This document shows, in pieces, positions 20,690 through 32,204 of a stretch of DNA of 64,000 nucleotides. Where the stretch lies: positions 22,198,991 to 22,262,990 of the forward strand of contig CP136061.1 of assembly GCA_032622095.1 (NCBI GenBank), written 5' to 3'. The notes beneath the pieces were generated by a model, which had not been told where the DNA came from, made no database searches, and saw nothing but the letters and a program-made list of their open reading frames with translations. Origin of the DNA: Siphonodentalium dalli. Taxonomy: Eukaryota; Mollusca; Scaphopoda; Gadilida; Siphonodentaliidae. Both the position numbers and the translations under genes were made by a program. Every line of letters starts with the position of its first letter. Position 1 is the stretch's first letter.

Positions 20690-21160
20690 TAAAATAAGAT
20701 AATAGGTGACTAAATATAGTTCCACCGATACGTAAAAATAGATGTATCGGTCCGCAAAGTACCTTCCTTCCGACAGTGATCTATCGCAGTGAACGGAGAG
20801 GGCGCTGCAAATAATTTGCAATTAACGCTGTCATAAAAGTTACATACTGCAACAATGATACATCCGCGAAGATACATCCGCGAATACATACATCGTGCAG
20901 AAAGTCTAACCGGTACGTTATATAGTGAGTACATTTTAAATTACAATTACTGCTTAGCTCATATGGCATAGCCAGATATGCCTGGCAGTATACACCGTAC
21001 ATGGTGCTAAGAGAGGAGCGGAGGTAGGATATTTATCCAGGATGCTTTTCGATGTGTCTGAGATTATCTTGCTACTGAAATAATTTGCAGAGCATTTATC
21101 ATGGTATCATTGGCTGATTCGTGATGCCCATGGTACTGGGAATGCATACGGCGATACAAA
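20690..21160. other. no gene recognised
   Basis: AT-rich. Contains CATCCGCGA(A/G)ATACATCCGCGAATACATAC, a short local duplication near 20865. It could be intron of the exon ending at 20586. Confidence 0.35.
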
Positions 21161-21164
21161 GACC

Positions 21165-21245
21165 GCATGTCGGATTCGAACCCCGACGGTGTCGAAGATG
21201 TGGACCAGAGCCCGGCCCACCGGCCCACTAACCTATGTATGCAAT
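21165..21245 (-). mobile_element. tRNA-derived SINE head
   Basis: On the minus strand, GGGGTTCGAATCC matches the pol III B box, and GGGCCGGTGGGCCGGGCTC with CTCTGGTCCAC upstream resembles the A-box/anticodon side. The same TCTGGTCCA word occurs in the SINE head at 47328. No cloverleaf with a good acceptor stem forms, so a SINE remnant is preferred to a functional tRNA gene. Confidence 0.45.
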
Positions 21246-21365
21246 CAGGGCCCTATATAGAGATCTACTGTAAAATACAAATACGCTGATCTGTATATAT
21301 TTTAAAGCTTCTTTTAAGGAATTGGTTTGTTAAAAAGGCATAAAGCTTTAGTTTTTTCATGTGAT

Positions 21366-21522
21366 ATACAAGATCTTCAACTCGTTATGTTGGAATATAA
21401 GATTTTATGAAAATCGTTTAATAAATTTGATTGACAACTTGTCTGCGACTCGTTGTGATTCTGTTTATCAAACTCGTTTCATAAAATCTTATATCCCAAC
21501 ATAACTCGTTGGAGATCCTCTA
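21366..21522. repeat. inverted repeat, ~45-bp arms
   Basis: GATCTTCAACTCGTTATGTTGG...ATAAGATTTTATGAAAATCG pairs with CGTTTCATAAAATCTTATAT...CATAACTCGTTGGAGATC across about 65 bp. It is MITE-like; ends were not fixed. Confidence 0.6.
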
Positions 21523-21524
21523 TA

Positions 21525-23095
21525 TACACTTATACACACTGCTACTGACTAAATAACACTAGTATCCATACAATAACTATTTGTGCTATGGGTTCAAACA
21601 TCACAAAATAGCATAAGCTAAGAACCTGGTGTGAATTGAACTGTGGCGGGTTCTCAAGCCGATCTACCCCCTTCACATTAGAAAAAACGTCAACAAATGG
21701 CATACGTAGCATGATGATGGAAGTGGGCCATCATACCGCAGTCATTTCAACCAGGCCCGCTGTGCTCACTGTATGCGACCACGCTAATATGTATACTTGT
21801 GTAAAGTTGGATTAAAGATATATAATGTCACAAATCTCCACTCTGGTCATAGACCAAGGATTCCAGGTTCAATGTGCCAATTTAATTAGTTTTATACAAT
21901 CTACCATTCCATGATTCCAACACGACAATTTAACATTGTATATATTGTATAGGTTTATAACGATCACAAGCTTTTTGGCTGACAGATATGACTCCAATAT
22001 CATCATCTTTAATAATGGTCATAATTTATGAATACATATATTTATGGTCTATTATAATATTATTACATTCATATGTTATGAATTTATGTACATTATACAG
22101 TTATTATACCATTGTCAGAATAAATAAATCGATCAATCATCTAGACAAGAAATGCACAAACACCATATCGAACCAGTTATTCCAGTCAACTATGTTCATT
22201 AAAGTAGTACAAAACTAATTTAATGTTGAGACCATTCACGCTATTTATCAAAATACGAAATTGAACATGACCAGAAAGTACACTTAAAAGTATAAAAACA
22301 ACAGTCAGCACGATAGGCAAGCCCATAATTATACACGTCGAATATGTGAAAAGTCTACTCAGGCATGTCTACACCGCCATTTTTTATTCAAATTTTGACT
22401 CAATTTTTCAGTGTCTACTCCGTCATGTTCCATTTTATTCTGAAAGTAATGAGTTTGTCAATATACTGCCCATATACTTTACATGCATGTAGCGTGGTCC
22501 TGTCTGATTGCATGGTTTACCCACCTTTTGGAGGATATCCTGTGAATCCGTCAGAAACATCGAAATATACTGACATATTGGACGGCTCGAAATTAAAAAT
22601 AAAAAAAAATATGCAACAGAACTCATCGCTATATCCATCTCGCAGACAATTTATCCACCGAAAGTATGTTACATATTAATGTCCTTCGATGTAGTCCAAA
22701 GCATCCGGCCTTGGTAACCTGTTCGAAAAATCCGTCACACTTGCAGAAAAGGGGTAATTATGAACAACTTGTCGTAACTTTCCCAAGCGGCCATCTTGGA
22801 TTGTCTACTCCGTTTTCTGCTCCACAGTTTGCACACTGTATTAATAATGTAGGCGACTTCACCGAGTACTGGAATATCCAGGCCCTCTATTCCCCCTCAA
22901 GTGCAAAGAGTTCCACACTCAAGTGAATTTCAGTAAACTGATTGTCTCGGCGAAAAGATCATTTATCGACATAATTAAGCTGAATTCCAAACAACAATGA
23001 AGGAAACACAATGGTAGATCGAAATTCTGTGGAACACTATATAAAACACATAAATTGTACATTACACAATTATTAAATTACAAAGGAATTATGCT
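21525..23095. other. no gene recognised
   Basis: Several 60-104-codon frames occur (for example 22365-22679) without domains, signal peptides plus splice sites, or repeats. Phrases TCTACTC(C/A)G(T/G)CATGT recur at 22350-22440 and 22801, suggesting a faint local duplication. Confidence 0.35.
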
Positions 23096-23103
23096 CATAT
23101 TAC

Positions 23104-23185
23104 AAGAAATGTGTTTTATAGTATAGGACCAATGAATTGTGTTTTATAGTATAGGACAAATTAATTGTGTTTTATAATATAGGGC
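23104..23185. repeat. ~30-bp tandem repeat, 3 units
   Basis: AATTGTGTTTTATAGTATAGG and close variants follow one another, with GACCAATG/GACAAATT/GCCACTGC linkers. Confidence 0.7.
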
Positions 23186-23219
23186 CACTGCAGCATTGTA
23201 GGTTATGTTCCCGAACTTG

Positions 23220-23630
23220 GCTATTTTACATATTTTTTATACTGCCTTTTAAAAAAAGGTCTTAACTAAATTGGTTTGTGTATTTCCCAGCTAAAAATAC
23301 AGGCCAAGTGCAAATATTGGTTCCATCCAATAATTTTTTACATGAGTTACGCCCCTTTTTCGACATAATTTTACCGCGACAGTTAATTTTTTTTGTTTCC
23401 GACCGATAACTCTAGTTTGGAGAATTTGATCGGAACTAAAGTTGGCAATTGTGTTTCCCAGCTAAAGATACAGATCAGGTGTGCGAATATATGGGTTCTG
23501 TCCAATTATTTTCACAACAGTTATACGGCCATTTTTCCACTTATAATTTGACCTCTTTTTGGCATTGAAATTAGGGGTATATCATTCTTTGTAAGCTCAA
23601 ATTGTTATTGTATTTTACGGTAACACAATT
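23220..23630. repeat. ~170-bp tandem repeat, about 2 units
   Basis: TTTCCCAGCTAAA(A/G)ATACAG recurs at about 23284 and 23454, followed in both by ATTGGTTC/GGGTTCTGTCCAAT and ACGCCCCTTTTTCGAC/ACGGCCATTTTTCCAC. Size and ATAACTC words recall pearl-type core units, but no end hairpin is seen. Confidence 0.5.
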
Positions 23631-23814
23631 GGAAATGACTAAAGGGCGTATATATTTTGGCACGCCCTAGCGATGATCTTGTTTGTTACCATTGTTATGT
23701 CTGGTTGTAAAATCTATGTGGCCTAGCGCATGTGGTGCTTTTTGTGGGGCTTCCCCCAGTTCTGATATTGCAAAGGATAATGGCAATAAAAATACTTCAA
23801 TCTTATAAGTGCAT

Positions 23815-24560
23815 ATGAATCCTCATCAGCGCATATCTCGGTGCATAAGCACTCACGATTCACAGCTGTTATTTTGGGTGTATAGATAAGTTGTAATACG
23901 CGCCTGCCCACGATGACCTTAACCCTTTACCCAACAAACCTTCCAAAACCGGCCAAATAAAGCTTCAACAGCCTAAAATATCTTCGGTCTGTCTCAATAG
24001 AACCATACAAATATGGATATCATTGGAACCGGCTCCTTGACCACATTGTGATAGTTACAGTTATGCCATGTGCCAATGCATTCTCTTATATATGCGAGTC
24101 GACCATAGGTCGCCTCGCATATATAAGAGAATGCATTGGCCTAAAAAAAATCTTTTTTTAACACTTTTTACCATTTTTTCTTACATTCTTTAACAATTTT
24201 ATAATTTTTAATGTGCTAAGCCAATGCATTCTCTTATATATGCGAGGCGACCTATGGTCGACTCGCATATTTAAGAGAATGCATTGGCACAGGGCCCTTC
24301 TGTTGGGTAAAGGGTTAATACAACATTTCTCTGGACTTCTCTGGCGGAGATTTGTTAACGTATGTCGGGCGTAAACAATTACGAAACATCGTGAATTGCC
24401 GATATATATCAAGTATAGTTCAGAAATATGTTCTTCTATGTGTAATTATAAATAGGTAGAAAAATACCATATATGCGATTTTGCACGGATAGAAACATTA
24501 ACATCTACTGATTGATTAACCTCACATTACTAAACAGCACGTTGCAACAGCAAAGCCATC
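23815..24560. repeat. unclassified dispersed repeat, copy 1 (split by piggyBac-like MITE)
   Basis: It starts with GCGCATATCTCGGTGCATAAGCACTCACGATTCACAGC and resumes after the MITE (24319 on) with ACATTTCTCTGGACTTCTC, matching the uninterrupted copies at 26362 and 28353. It ends near GTTGCAACAGCAAAGCCA. Function is unknown. Confidence 0.6.
23923..24314. mobile_element. piggyBac-like MITE, copy 2 (opposite orientation)
   Basis: TTAA at 23919-23922 and 24315-24318 flanks CCCTTTACCCAACA ends. It is the reverse complement of the copy at 8162, of the same 392-bp length, with both internal hairpins. It interrupts a dispersed repeat whose uninterrupted relatives in this window lack it, confirming a mobile unit. 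Confidence 0.92.
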
Positions 24561-24781
24561 CAACAAAATTCACGGGAAACATATCAGTTGGGGCATGCAG
24601 TTTCTTAAAAGTGTTTTAAAATATAGCTTTTCAATCAATAACATTATATTACAAATAACAAGACTGAACAATGTATAAGTCATAATATTTTTATGTGGAT
24701 TTTCGGAACCCGAGTAAATGATTATTGTAAAAAACAATTAAAATCTTATAGGATCCTATAGGTGTTCTGATATGAAACCGT

Positions 24782-24929
24782 TACAGTAATGCCCAAAGTA
24801 ATTGACCACTTAACCACAGCAGAATTATGGGTAATTTTTCAGGATTTAGTCGGAAATATGGCTTGTTGCCATTCAATTACCCATGATTCTGCTGTTGTTA
24901 AGTGGTCAATTACTTTGAGCATTACTGTA
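24782..24929. mobile_element. mariner-type MITE (TA target)
   Basis: TA, then CAGTAATGCCCAAAGTAATT...GACCACTTAA and the inverted partner TTAAGTGGTC...AATTACTTTGAGCATTACTG, then TA. Arms are about 53 bp around a 40-bp loop. Shape and target fit a Tc1/mariner-type MITE. Confidence 0.75.
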
Positions 24930-25262
24930 TATAAGCGCATCTCGGTACATACGCACTCACGATTTACTATACTATACTATGTTGGGTGTTGCGACAAATG
25001 TAGTGTACGTCACAAATCAGACGACCCTATAAGACATCCCTTGACATCTCTACCGGGGATTTTTCAACAACAAAGACAGGAACTCTATGTCAGAGTCAGA
25101 GAGAGAGGCTTCATGGAACGTCTATCGGGCGGATGTATTGTGGTTTACCAATAATTCAAGTACATCAGAAATACGTTCTTCTAGTTTTAGTGTACAGAAA
25201 ACTACCCTATATATAGGCGCATTTGCATTTGTTCCCAGCAGCATTCTTGCCAGCAAGATATA
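24930..25262. repeat. unclassified dispersed repeat, copy 2
   Basis: Contains GCATCTCGGTACATACGCACTCACGATT, CTCTACCGGGGATTTTTC, TTCATGGAACGTCTATCGGGCGG and ATACGTTCTTCTAG in the family order. The left end abuts the MITE 24782-24929. Confidence 0.6.
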
Positions 25263-25305
25263 CTTCTGTAACTAAAGGGGTTAACAGAAAGACAGCCCAC
25301 ACCAA

Positions 25306-25706
25306 GGCTATGTCGATCTGTCGATCTGTCTGCCTGCCTGCCCCCTCCTTCCTACCTGCCTGCCTGCATGTCTGTCTGTCTGTATGTCGATCTGTCTGCC
25401 TGCCTGCATGCCTTCCTACCTGCCTGCCCGCATTCATACCTGCCTGCATGTCTGTCTGCCCGCCTGTATGTATGTATGTATGTATGTATGTATGTATATA
25501 TGTCTATCTGTATGTACGTCTGTCTGCCCGCCTTCCTACCTACATACATGTCTACCTGTATGACTGTATGTATGTCTGCCTGTCTGTCTATGTCTGTATG
25601 TCTGTCTGTATGTCTGCTTGCCTTCATATACCTGCCTGCCTACCTATATGTCTGTCTGACTGTATGTCTATATGTCTGTCTGTATGTCTGGCTGTCTGTC
25701 TGTCTT
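25306..25706. repeat. tetranucleotide microsatellite (CTGT/CTGC/ATGT)n
   Basis: About 400 bp of CTGT, CTGC, CTAC and ATGT words. Long open frames on both strands follow from the absence of stop triplets in the repeat. Confidence 0.95.
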
Positions 25707-25883
25707 CCAATTAAACAAAAATACACAGAGCACATGCAACTCAACAATGTAATAACCTATAGAATATTAACCATTCATGTCCCAATTCGTGAATAAAACG
25801 GAAAAGGAATTATTTTATAACGCATGGTATATAGCATCTCCTGTTGACTGTCGATAATTTCTGGATTTTTGAGTCATCTTTAA

Positions 25884-26335
25884 GGTTACAGTGAAGTAAT
25901 TCGATTGGTAGCGCCCTCCAACGGATTTTGGACCAAGATGCAGGAGAGAATTAAAAAAATTCTGGGCTGTGGTTGGTTAATATAGTAGTTTCGATATTTA
26001 AACATATAAAATACATGCAATCACTCCTCTTGAAATTTCAGACTCCAAACAAAACATTGGCACATTGTAAAGCACGTGGTTCCTAGATTGAATTTTTTTG
26101 GTGTGAGGTAAAAAATGTCAATATTTTTTTCATGCAATTCTGACTCTAGATTATAAATCCCAAATTTAAAGGTACATTCCATGCCTAGCGATATGATTTT
26201 TTTCATGCAGAAACTTTGCGCAGATGCCAATTCTGGTGATCATGTACTCATTTATCACAATTCATGGATAGTCAGGGCTGCAGGCCATTATATGTTAACA
26301 CTGGGCCTATGGGAAATAATTACTTCACTGTAACC
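25884..26335. mobile_element. MITE with GGTTACAGTGAAGTAATT ends
   Basis: GGTTACAGTGAAGTAATT at the left and AATTACTTCACTGTAACC at the right are perfect inverted termini 452 bp apart. Flanks are TTAA and TAAA, so a 4-bp or TA duplication is possible. It follows GAGTCATCTT, and the related copy at 26855-27007 carries the same GAGTCATCTT without this insert, giving an empty site. Confidence 0.8.
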
Positions 26336-26361
26336 TAAAACATGTTCCAATCCTTTGGAGT

Positions 26362-26835
26362 TCTTATCAAACCCGTATCAATGAATACATCGGTGCATAA
26401 GCACTCACGATTCACAGCTATTATAGTTTGTGTGCTTCGATATAACTGTAGTATACGTCACAAATCCGACGACCTGACAACATTGCTCAAGACGTCTCTA
26501 CCGGGGATTTATAAAAAATAAAGCCAGGAACTATCTGTCAGGGAGAGACTTCATGAACCAACCGCAACTTCAAGGATTATTGTACTTCGCAGAAATCGTA
26601 CGGAAATCACCGAGATTGGCCGATTGTTCATGGAACGTCTATTTACTAAAAGGTCAAATAAATCAGGAATACGTTCTGCTATTTTAAGTGGACAGAAAAA
26701 TACCGTATTGGCGAATTTGCACGGAGATAAATATTAATTTCTACGTATATATCAGCCTAAGCTTGCAGGCTTCCACGTGTCAAACGGCAGGTTGCAACGC
26801 CCAGACCAATCGTTGACTAAAAGTTCTGATAGATT
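26362..26835. repeat. unclassified dispersed repeat, copy 3
   Basis: Most complete copy: CATCGGTGCATAAGCACTCACGATTCACAGC, CACAAATCCGACGACCT, TCTCTACCGGGGATTTAT, GGAACTATCTGTCAGGGAGAG, AGGAATACGTTCTGCT, then GTTGCAACGCC. It is followed at 26855-27007 by a 150-bp segment also present at 25725-25883. Confidence 0.6.
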
Positions 26836-27167
26836 TACAATTTTAAAAAATAGACAGAGAACAACTCAACAATCTAATGACCTAAAATAGTAACCATTCA
26901 TGTCCCAATTTGTTAAAAAAAACGGAAAATGAATTATTTTATAATGCATGGTATATAGAATCTCATGTTGGCTGTTGACATTTTCGGAATTGTTGAGTCA
27001 TCTTTTCGAACCCATGCAGATCACATATATAAAATATATGTCATATTATGTACCATTTGAAAGCTCCATTGTATTATGAACTTATCCAGTGTAATAAACT
27101 GTGAGCATGTTGTTTTTGTTGAGTTACCAACGTCTTTTTGTCATCAATTAAAATTGTAGTAAAATGT

Positions 27168-27228
27168 CTATTATTTTCAATAGAGGGGGAATAACTCTAT
27201 AGAGTTATTCCCCTTCCATTGAAAATAG
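27168..27228. repeat. hairpin with perfect 28-bp palindrome
   Basis: GGGGAATAACTCTA and its exact complement meet at 27199/27200 without a loop. The outer arms TATTTTCAAT/ATTGAAAATA extend the stem. It is symmetric and loop-free, so it is more like a palindromic site or cruciform than an RNA hairpin. Confidence 0.7.
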
Positions 27229-27390
27229 ATCTATAGTTTGAATTATGTTGCCTTCTGGGAGTCAAAACGGGGGAATATTGCTATGATTTCAGCTGTTTTC
27301 TATTTCTCTATGGGCATCTTCTGAGACACAGATGTTACAAATGGTGATGAATTATAGTATTTTAATCATATTTTATGGCATAGATTGTTA

Positions 27391-27882
27391 TTTAAAGGTA
27401 CTCAATCCGATAAAAACTCCTCTCAATTACTATTTCAATGGCTTCGGGGGTCAAAAATATTTGATTCGAGTCGAGGAAGTCACCCATCAAAGCTCAGATT
27501 TGTTAGATATCGATTTTAGAAATCTATTATTTTTCATTATCGGGAATACTTTCTGGCCCAGAACACAGTCAAAATTGCGTTTTTATTACCACTTGATTTT
27601 AGAGTTATCCATCCTTGTCTATTTGAATAGTGTTTTGGTGTACACATCTCGAGCAGGTTACGAACTTGACGGCAATTATTAGTACTCATCTCGAGCAAAT
27701 AACAAATTTCAAAATTCAATATCTAATAACTCTGAGCTTTGTTTGATGGGTTCCTCGACTCGAATCAAATATATTATACCCCCAAAGCCAAAGAAATAGT
27801 AATATAGGACCCTCTGATCGGATTGTTGTTGTTGGAATCTGTTGAGATGGGGGACCCTCTGTTCGGATTGAGTACCTTTAAA
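27391..27882. mobile_element. CAATCCGA-ended MITE, copy 1
   Basis: TTTAAAGGTACTCAATCCGA at the left and TCGGATTGAGTACCTTTAAA at the right are perfect inverted ends. Inside are GTCGAGGAACCCAC-type and GAAGCCAAAGAAATAGTAAT words in both orientations. Five copies or parts occur in this window. The 116-codon frame at 27332 is incidental. Confidence 0.75.
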
Positions 27883-27953
27883 CTTTATATCAAGTCACTT
27901 AAAAAAAATAATCGGTGACTCGAAGATTAAGTGGGCCTTTAAACATGCTCTAA

Positions 27954-28348
27954 CCCTTTACCCAACAGAACGGCCCTGTGCCAATGCATTCTCTTATATA
28001 TGCGAGTCGACCATAGGTCGCCTCGCATATATAAGAGAATGCATTGGCTTAACACATTAAAAATTATAAAATTGTTAAAGAATGTAAGAAAAAATGGTAA
28101 AAAGTGTTAAAAAAAGGATTTTTTTTTTAGGCCAATGCATTCTCTTATATATGCGAGGCGACCTATGGTCGACTCGCATATATAAGAGAATGCATTGGCA
28201 CAGGGCATAACTATAACCATCACAATGTGGTCAATGAGCCGGTTCCAATGATATCCATATTTGTATGGTTTTATTGAGACAGACCCAAGATATTTTAGGC
28301 TGTTGAAGCTTTATTTGGCCGGTTTTGGCCGGTTTGTTGGGTAAAGGG
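27954..28348. mobile_element. piggyBac-like MITE, copy 3
   Basis: Same orientation as the copy at 8162. Left flank is CTAA (one change from TTAA), right flank TTAA (28349-28352). Both internal hairpins are intact. Confidence 0.9.
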
Positions 28349-28352
28349 TTAA

Positions 28353-28620
28353 ACCCTTATCAGCGAATATCTCGGTGCATAAGCACTCACGATCCATAGC
28401 CATTATAGTTTGTGTTCTGCGATAAAACTGTAATATATGTCACCAATCCGACGACCTTATACCATTTCTCAAGACGTCTCTAATGGGGATTTATCGAAAA
28501 AAAACAAAGTCAGGAACTATCTGTCAGTGAGAGCTATAGGCTTCCTGGAATGTCTGTCGGGCGTATGTACTGTGGTTTACCCATAATGTCAAGTAAATCA
28601 CAGACGACCTTTTTTTTAAC
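28353..28620. repeat. unclassified dispersed repeat, copy 4
   Basis: AGCGAATATCTCGGTGCATAAGCACTCACGATCCATAGC begins directly after the MITE 27954-28348. CAATCCGACGACCTTATACC and GGAACTATCTGTCAGTGAG follow in family order. Confidence 0.6.
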
Positions 28621-28758
28621 TCCCCATTCCTCTTAATTGTCCAATCCCTCTTGTGACGACCTATAAATGCGTCGGGGTTTATACCGCGGTTTGTCGGCGC
28701 TAACTAGTCTAATCGGCTTAAAGCCATGACCTATGTATAAAGCCATGCCACTCTCCCG

Positions 28759-28935
28759 GCCCCAGGCATGAAGTACTTCTCCGTGATATCACGAACCGTC
28801 ACGGGGTCATGTCGAGGCTGCCCCCAGGCACGGAGTACTTCTCCGTGATATCACGATCCATCACGGGGTCATATCGAGGCTGCCCCCAGGCACGGAGTAC
28901 TTCTCCGTGATATCACGATCCATCACGGGGTTATG
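28759..28935. repeat. 62-bp tandem repeat, 3 units
   Basis: Units start at about 28761, 28823 and 28885 with CCCAGGCACGGAGTACTTCT. Each holds the 10-bp palindrome GTGATATCAC and CATCACGGGGTCAT. It is GC-richer than the flanks. Confidence 0.85.
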
Positions 28936-29052
28936 TGGAAGCTTGGTAAGTGAAGCACGAACTCGCGTTCATTTCGCCTCGAGGGAAGTAGCCGCTTGGT
29001 TTGGTTTATTGCATGTTATCGTCCATTTAGACGTTAGATAAGATAAGTTTAA

Positions 29053-29439
29053 CCCTTTACCCAACAGAAGGGCCCAATGCATTCTCTTATATATGCGAGT
29101 CGACCATAGGTCGCCTCGCATATATAAGAGAATGCATTGGCTTAACACATTAAAAATTATAAAATTGTTAAAGAATGTAAGAAAAAATGGTAAAAAGTGT
29201 TAAAAAAAGATTTTTTTTTAGGCCAATGCATTCTCTTATATATGCGAGGCGACCTATGGTCGACTCGCATATATAAGAGAATGCATTGGCACAGGGCATA
29301 ACTGTAACTATCACAATGTGGTCAATGAGCCGGTTCCAATGATATCCATATTTGTATGGTTTTATTGAGACAGACCGAAGATATTTTAGGCTGTTGAAGC
29401 TTTATTTGGCCGGTTTTGGCCGGTTTGTTGGGTAAAGGG
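29053..29439. mobile_element. piggyBac-like MITE, copy 4
   Basis: TTAA at 29049-29052 and 29440-29443. Same orientation as copy 1 but with a small deletion just before the first hairpin (CTGTGC missing), which accounts for the 387-bp length. Confidence 0.9.
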
Positions 29440-29871
29440 TTAAAGCCACATGGTGGTTTGGGCTCCATAATACAAATAATATTATTAGCTTTTGAAATTT
29501 TTCCGGTATCGAAATAGGTCGATAAATATCCCAACTTCCTTTCTACGAGCATTCTATAACCCAAAAAGACGCATTGAAGTAATGAACAATGCAACTATGA
29601 ACAAGGTGTTTGGTTCCAAACAAAAAGCAGCCATTTGCACAACATGGAACAGAAAAGTGCATTCCGTGTTATTCTATTCCTGATATGGTAGCAATAAAGA
29701 GCGTTTGTCTGACTTCAGGCGAAAAATTTAAAACGGCTGGCAAGTGTTTTTCAAAGCATATGAAGCCCGGCATATCAATATTCCGTATATTTATTGACCT
29801 ATCGTATCCATCCCTCCAAATTACGTAGACAAAATTGGGAGTTTCGAATGAGCCAAGTCCGTTTAAAGATA

Positions 29872-30690
29872 CACAATCCGATTCGATGATTCCCTATGAT
29901 GACGTATCATAACATCAACAATTAACAACATTTCTTCAAAAGACTCTTATATATATAGTTATCAGAAATCGATCAGAAATCGATGGCTGACAAATAACGC
30001 TAACCACTATACGTGTTATATATCAACATTTCGGGCGTCTCAGGCGAAACGTTGGGGAAGAGAGATCGCCGGTGGTTTTCTGAACGTTGACACGGCCTCG
30101 AAGGCGAAAGACATATTAAGGACTAATTCGGGTGCGATAAACTGATAAGTTAGTACTCGGGTGCTATGCCAACTGTGTGAATGTAGCATTCTACTAGCGT
30201 CACCGAAAATCGACCATACCACTCCATAGATATCATCGTCTGAACTACGCTTAATTGTAAATATTTACATCTCGATTCGGGACGCGATAATCGGCAATAA
30301 TCTATCGCAAATCATTTCGCCATCTAGAGTCATTCCATTCAATTAATATATAATAATGACGGTGTGAGCTGTAAAATAGGATTAATATTCGTAAAAATAA
30401 CTAATTTGAGCAAGATTATTCTCCATTTCTATTTGATCACCCAACCGGAGTGTTTCATATCACTTTAAAGGAAATTTGGTATCGAGATTATGTCTATCGG
30501 CTCATTGAATATTTGTCAGGCCGCCAAATATTCCAGGTGGTGAAAAATAAGAAATTTCAAAAATCTATATCTGCATGATAACTCTGATTTTTGATGGGTG
30601 GGTTCCTCGACTCGAATCAAATAATTTTTTACCCCTGAAGCCAAAGAAATAGTAATTTAGGAGCGTTAATTCGGATTATGTATATTTAAT
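29872..30690. mobile_element. CAATCCGA-ended MITE, copy 2 (long form)
   Basis: Left TTTAAAGATACACAATCCGA; right TTCGGATTATGTATATTTAA. Contains CGCTAACCACT and TTCCTCGACTCGAATCAAATA found in other copies. It is about 819 bp, longer than copy 1, with no coding capacity seen. Confidence 0.6.
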
Positions 30691-30997
30691 ATAAGTTTAA
30701 TGACATAATACACCCACATGGGGGCAGATGCCATATATACGATACACACACATTACACAAATATATGACAAAATTATGCAATATGAATGAATTTTGATGT
30801 CTTATTCCGTTATTATGTCATCGTCACGGTGACATAATGTAGTCAAAAACATAAGCAAAAATAAAAAACAAAATCAGGAACTGTCCGTTAGTCATTCATT
30901 CATGCCTGGTTTGATCCACATGGGTCCGAGAACGTTATTATTTTATTTGTTTTATTAGTCACCCATGCGGCTGAGCTCCCAGAGAGATTTTCGAGCG

Positions 30998-31473
30998 ACC
31001 ACACAACTCACGAGCGACCACACAACTCACGAGCGACCACACAACTCACGAGCGACCACACAACTCACGAGCGACCGCACAACTCACGAGCGACCACATA
31101 AATCAGAGCGACCACACAACTCACGAGCGACCGCACAACTCGCGAGCGACCACACAACTCACGAGCGACCACACAACTCACGAGCGACCACACAACTCAC
31201 TAGCGACCGCACAACTCACGAGCGACCACATAACTCAGAGCGACCACACAACTCACGAGCGACCGCACAACTCACGAGCGACCACACAACTCACGAGCGA
31301 CCACACAACTCACGAGCGACCGCACAACTCACGAGCGACCGCACAACTCACGAGCGGCCGCACAACTCACGAGCGACCACACAACTCACGAGCGACCGCA
31401 CAACTCACGAGCGGCCGCACAACTCACGAGCGACCACACAACTCACGAGCGACCACACAACTCATGAGCGACC
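30998..31473. repeat. 19-bp minisatellite, about 25 units
   Basis: Unit GAGCGACCACACAACTCAC, with CCGCAC and GGCCGCAC variants and two shortened units (CATAA(A/C)TCAGAGC). A 172-codon plus-strand frame through it repeats HERPHNSRATTQLTSDHTT because 3 x 19 nt equals 19 codons and the unit lacks stops in all plus-strand phases. No evidence supports translation. Confidence 0.95.
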
Positions 31474-31627
31474 GGTCGAATGATATTTCTTATATTTCTC
31501 ACTGCGAAGACTTTATGTGTCCCTTTATATGGGAACCCAATGAACTCGTAGAGGGTAAAATGTGCACAAACTATAAAAAGTTGTAAACACATCTTCACCA
31601 AAAACAGAACGTGAAGAAATAGAGAAA

Positions 31628-31707
31628 CTTCGTTCTTATTATTGTAAGTTCGTTCTTATTATTGTAACTTCGTTCTTATTATTGTAAGTTCGTTCTTATT
31701 ATTGTAA
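31628..31707. repeat. 20-bp tandem repeat, 4 units
   Basis: (A/G)(A/T)TTCGTTCTTATTATTGTAA-type units follow one another without gaps, differing only at the CTTCG/GTTCG position. Confidence 0.85.
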
Positions 31708-31814
31708 GTTCCCCAAATTTCACGAGTTGAGGTAATTCTACTTACCCTGCTTGTAATTTTTACATACCATTATTTTTTATATGCGAATTCGCGTTATTGA
31801 TAGTTATTAGAGGA

Positions 31815-32203
31815 AATGCCCATTCAGTTATCAGAATCAATTAATTACCCCAAAATAATGCTAACCACTGTCAACTGTAGTATAAAATTGTCCAAAAAAG
31901 TTTTATTTGTAAACATTTTGATCAACGATATATTGCCGGATTGTCAATATATCTAACGCTAAAGCCACTTGATTTTAGAGTTATCCATCTTCATCGTTAA
32001 TTTGGTCCGAGGCCGCCAGTTTGACGATTTTTTTTACCAAGCCATCAATAACTACACATCTCGAGAGATAACAAATTTAAAAAAATCGATATGATCACTC
32101 TGAGTTTTGATGGGTGGGTTCCTCGACTCAAATCAAATAGTTTTTACCCCGAAGCCAAAGAAATAGTAATTTTGGAACGTTAATTCGGATTATGTATATT
32201 TAA
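31815..32203. mobile_element. CAATCCGA-ended MITE, copy 3 (left end lost)
   Basis: CAGTTATCAGAATCAATTAATTACC and AATGCTAACCACTGTCAACTGTAG match copy 4 in reverse. GGTTCCTCGACTCAAATCAAATA and TTCGGATTATGTATATTTAA match copy 2. Confidence 0.55.
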
Positions 32204-32204
32204 T

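Noticed and set aside
22365-22679. Secreted or membrane protein with hydrophobic start
   Set aside because: Hydrophobic N-terminus arises from AT-rich codons; low-complexity Lys/Ile tail and no splice context.
25223-25796. Cys/Leu/Val-rich frames on both strands over the CTGT/CTGC tract
   Set aside because: The tetranucleotide repeat simply lacks stop triplets; composition is entirely repeat-driven.
30965-31483. 172-codon HERPHNS repeat protein
   Set aside because: A stop-free 19-bp unit read through three phases; no start context, splice site or non-repeat domain supports a gene.
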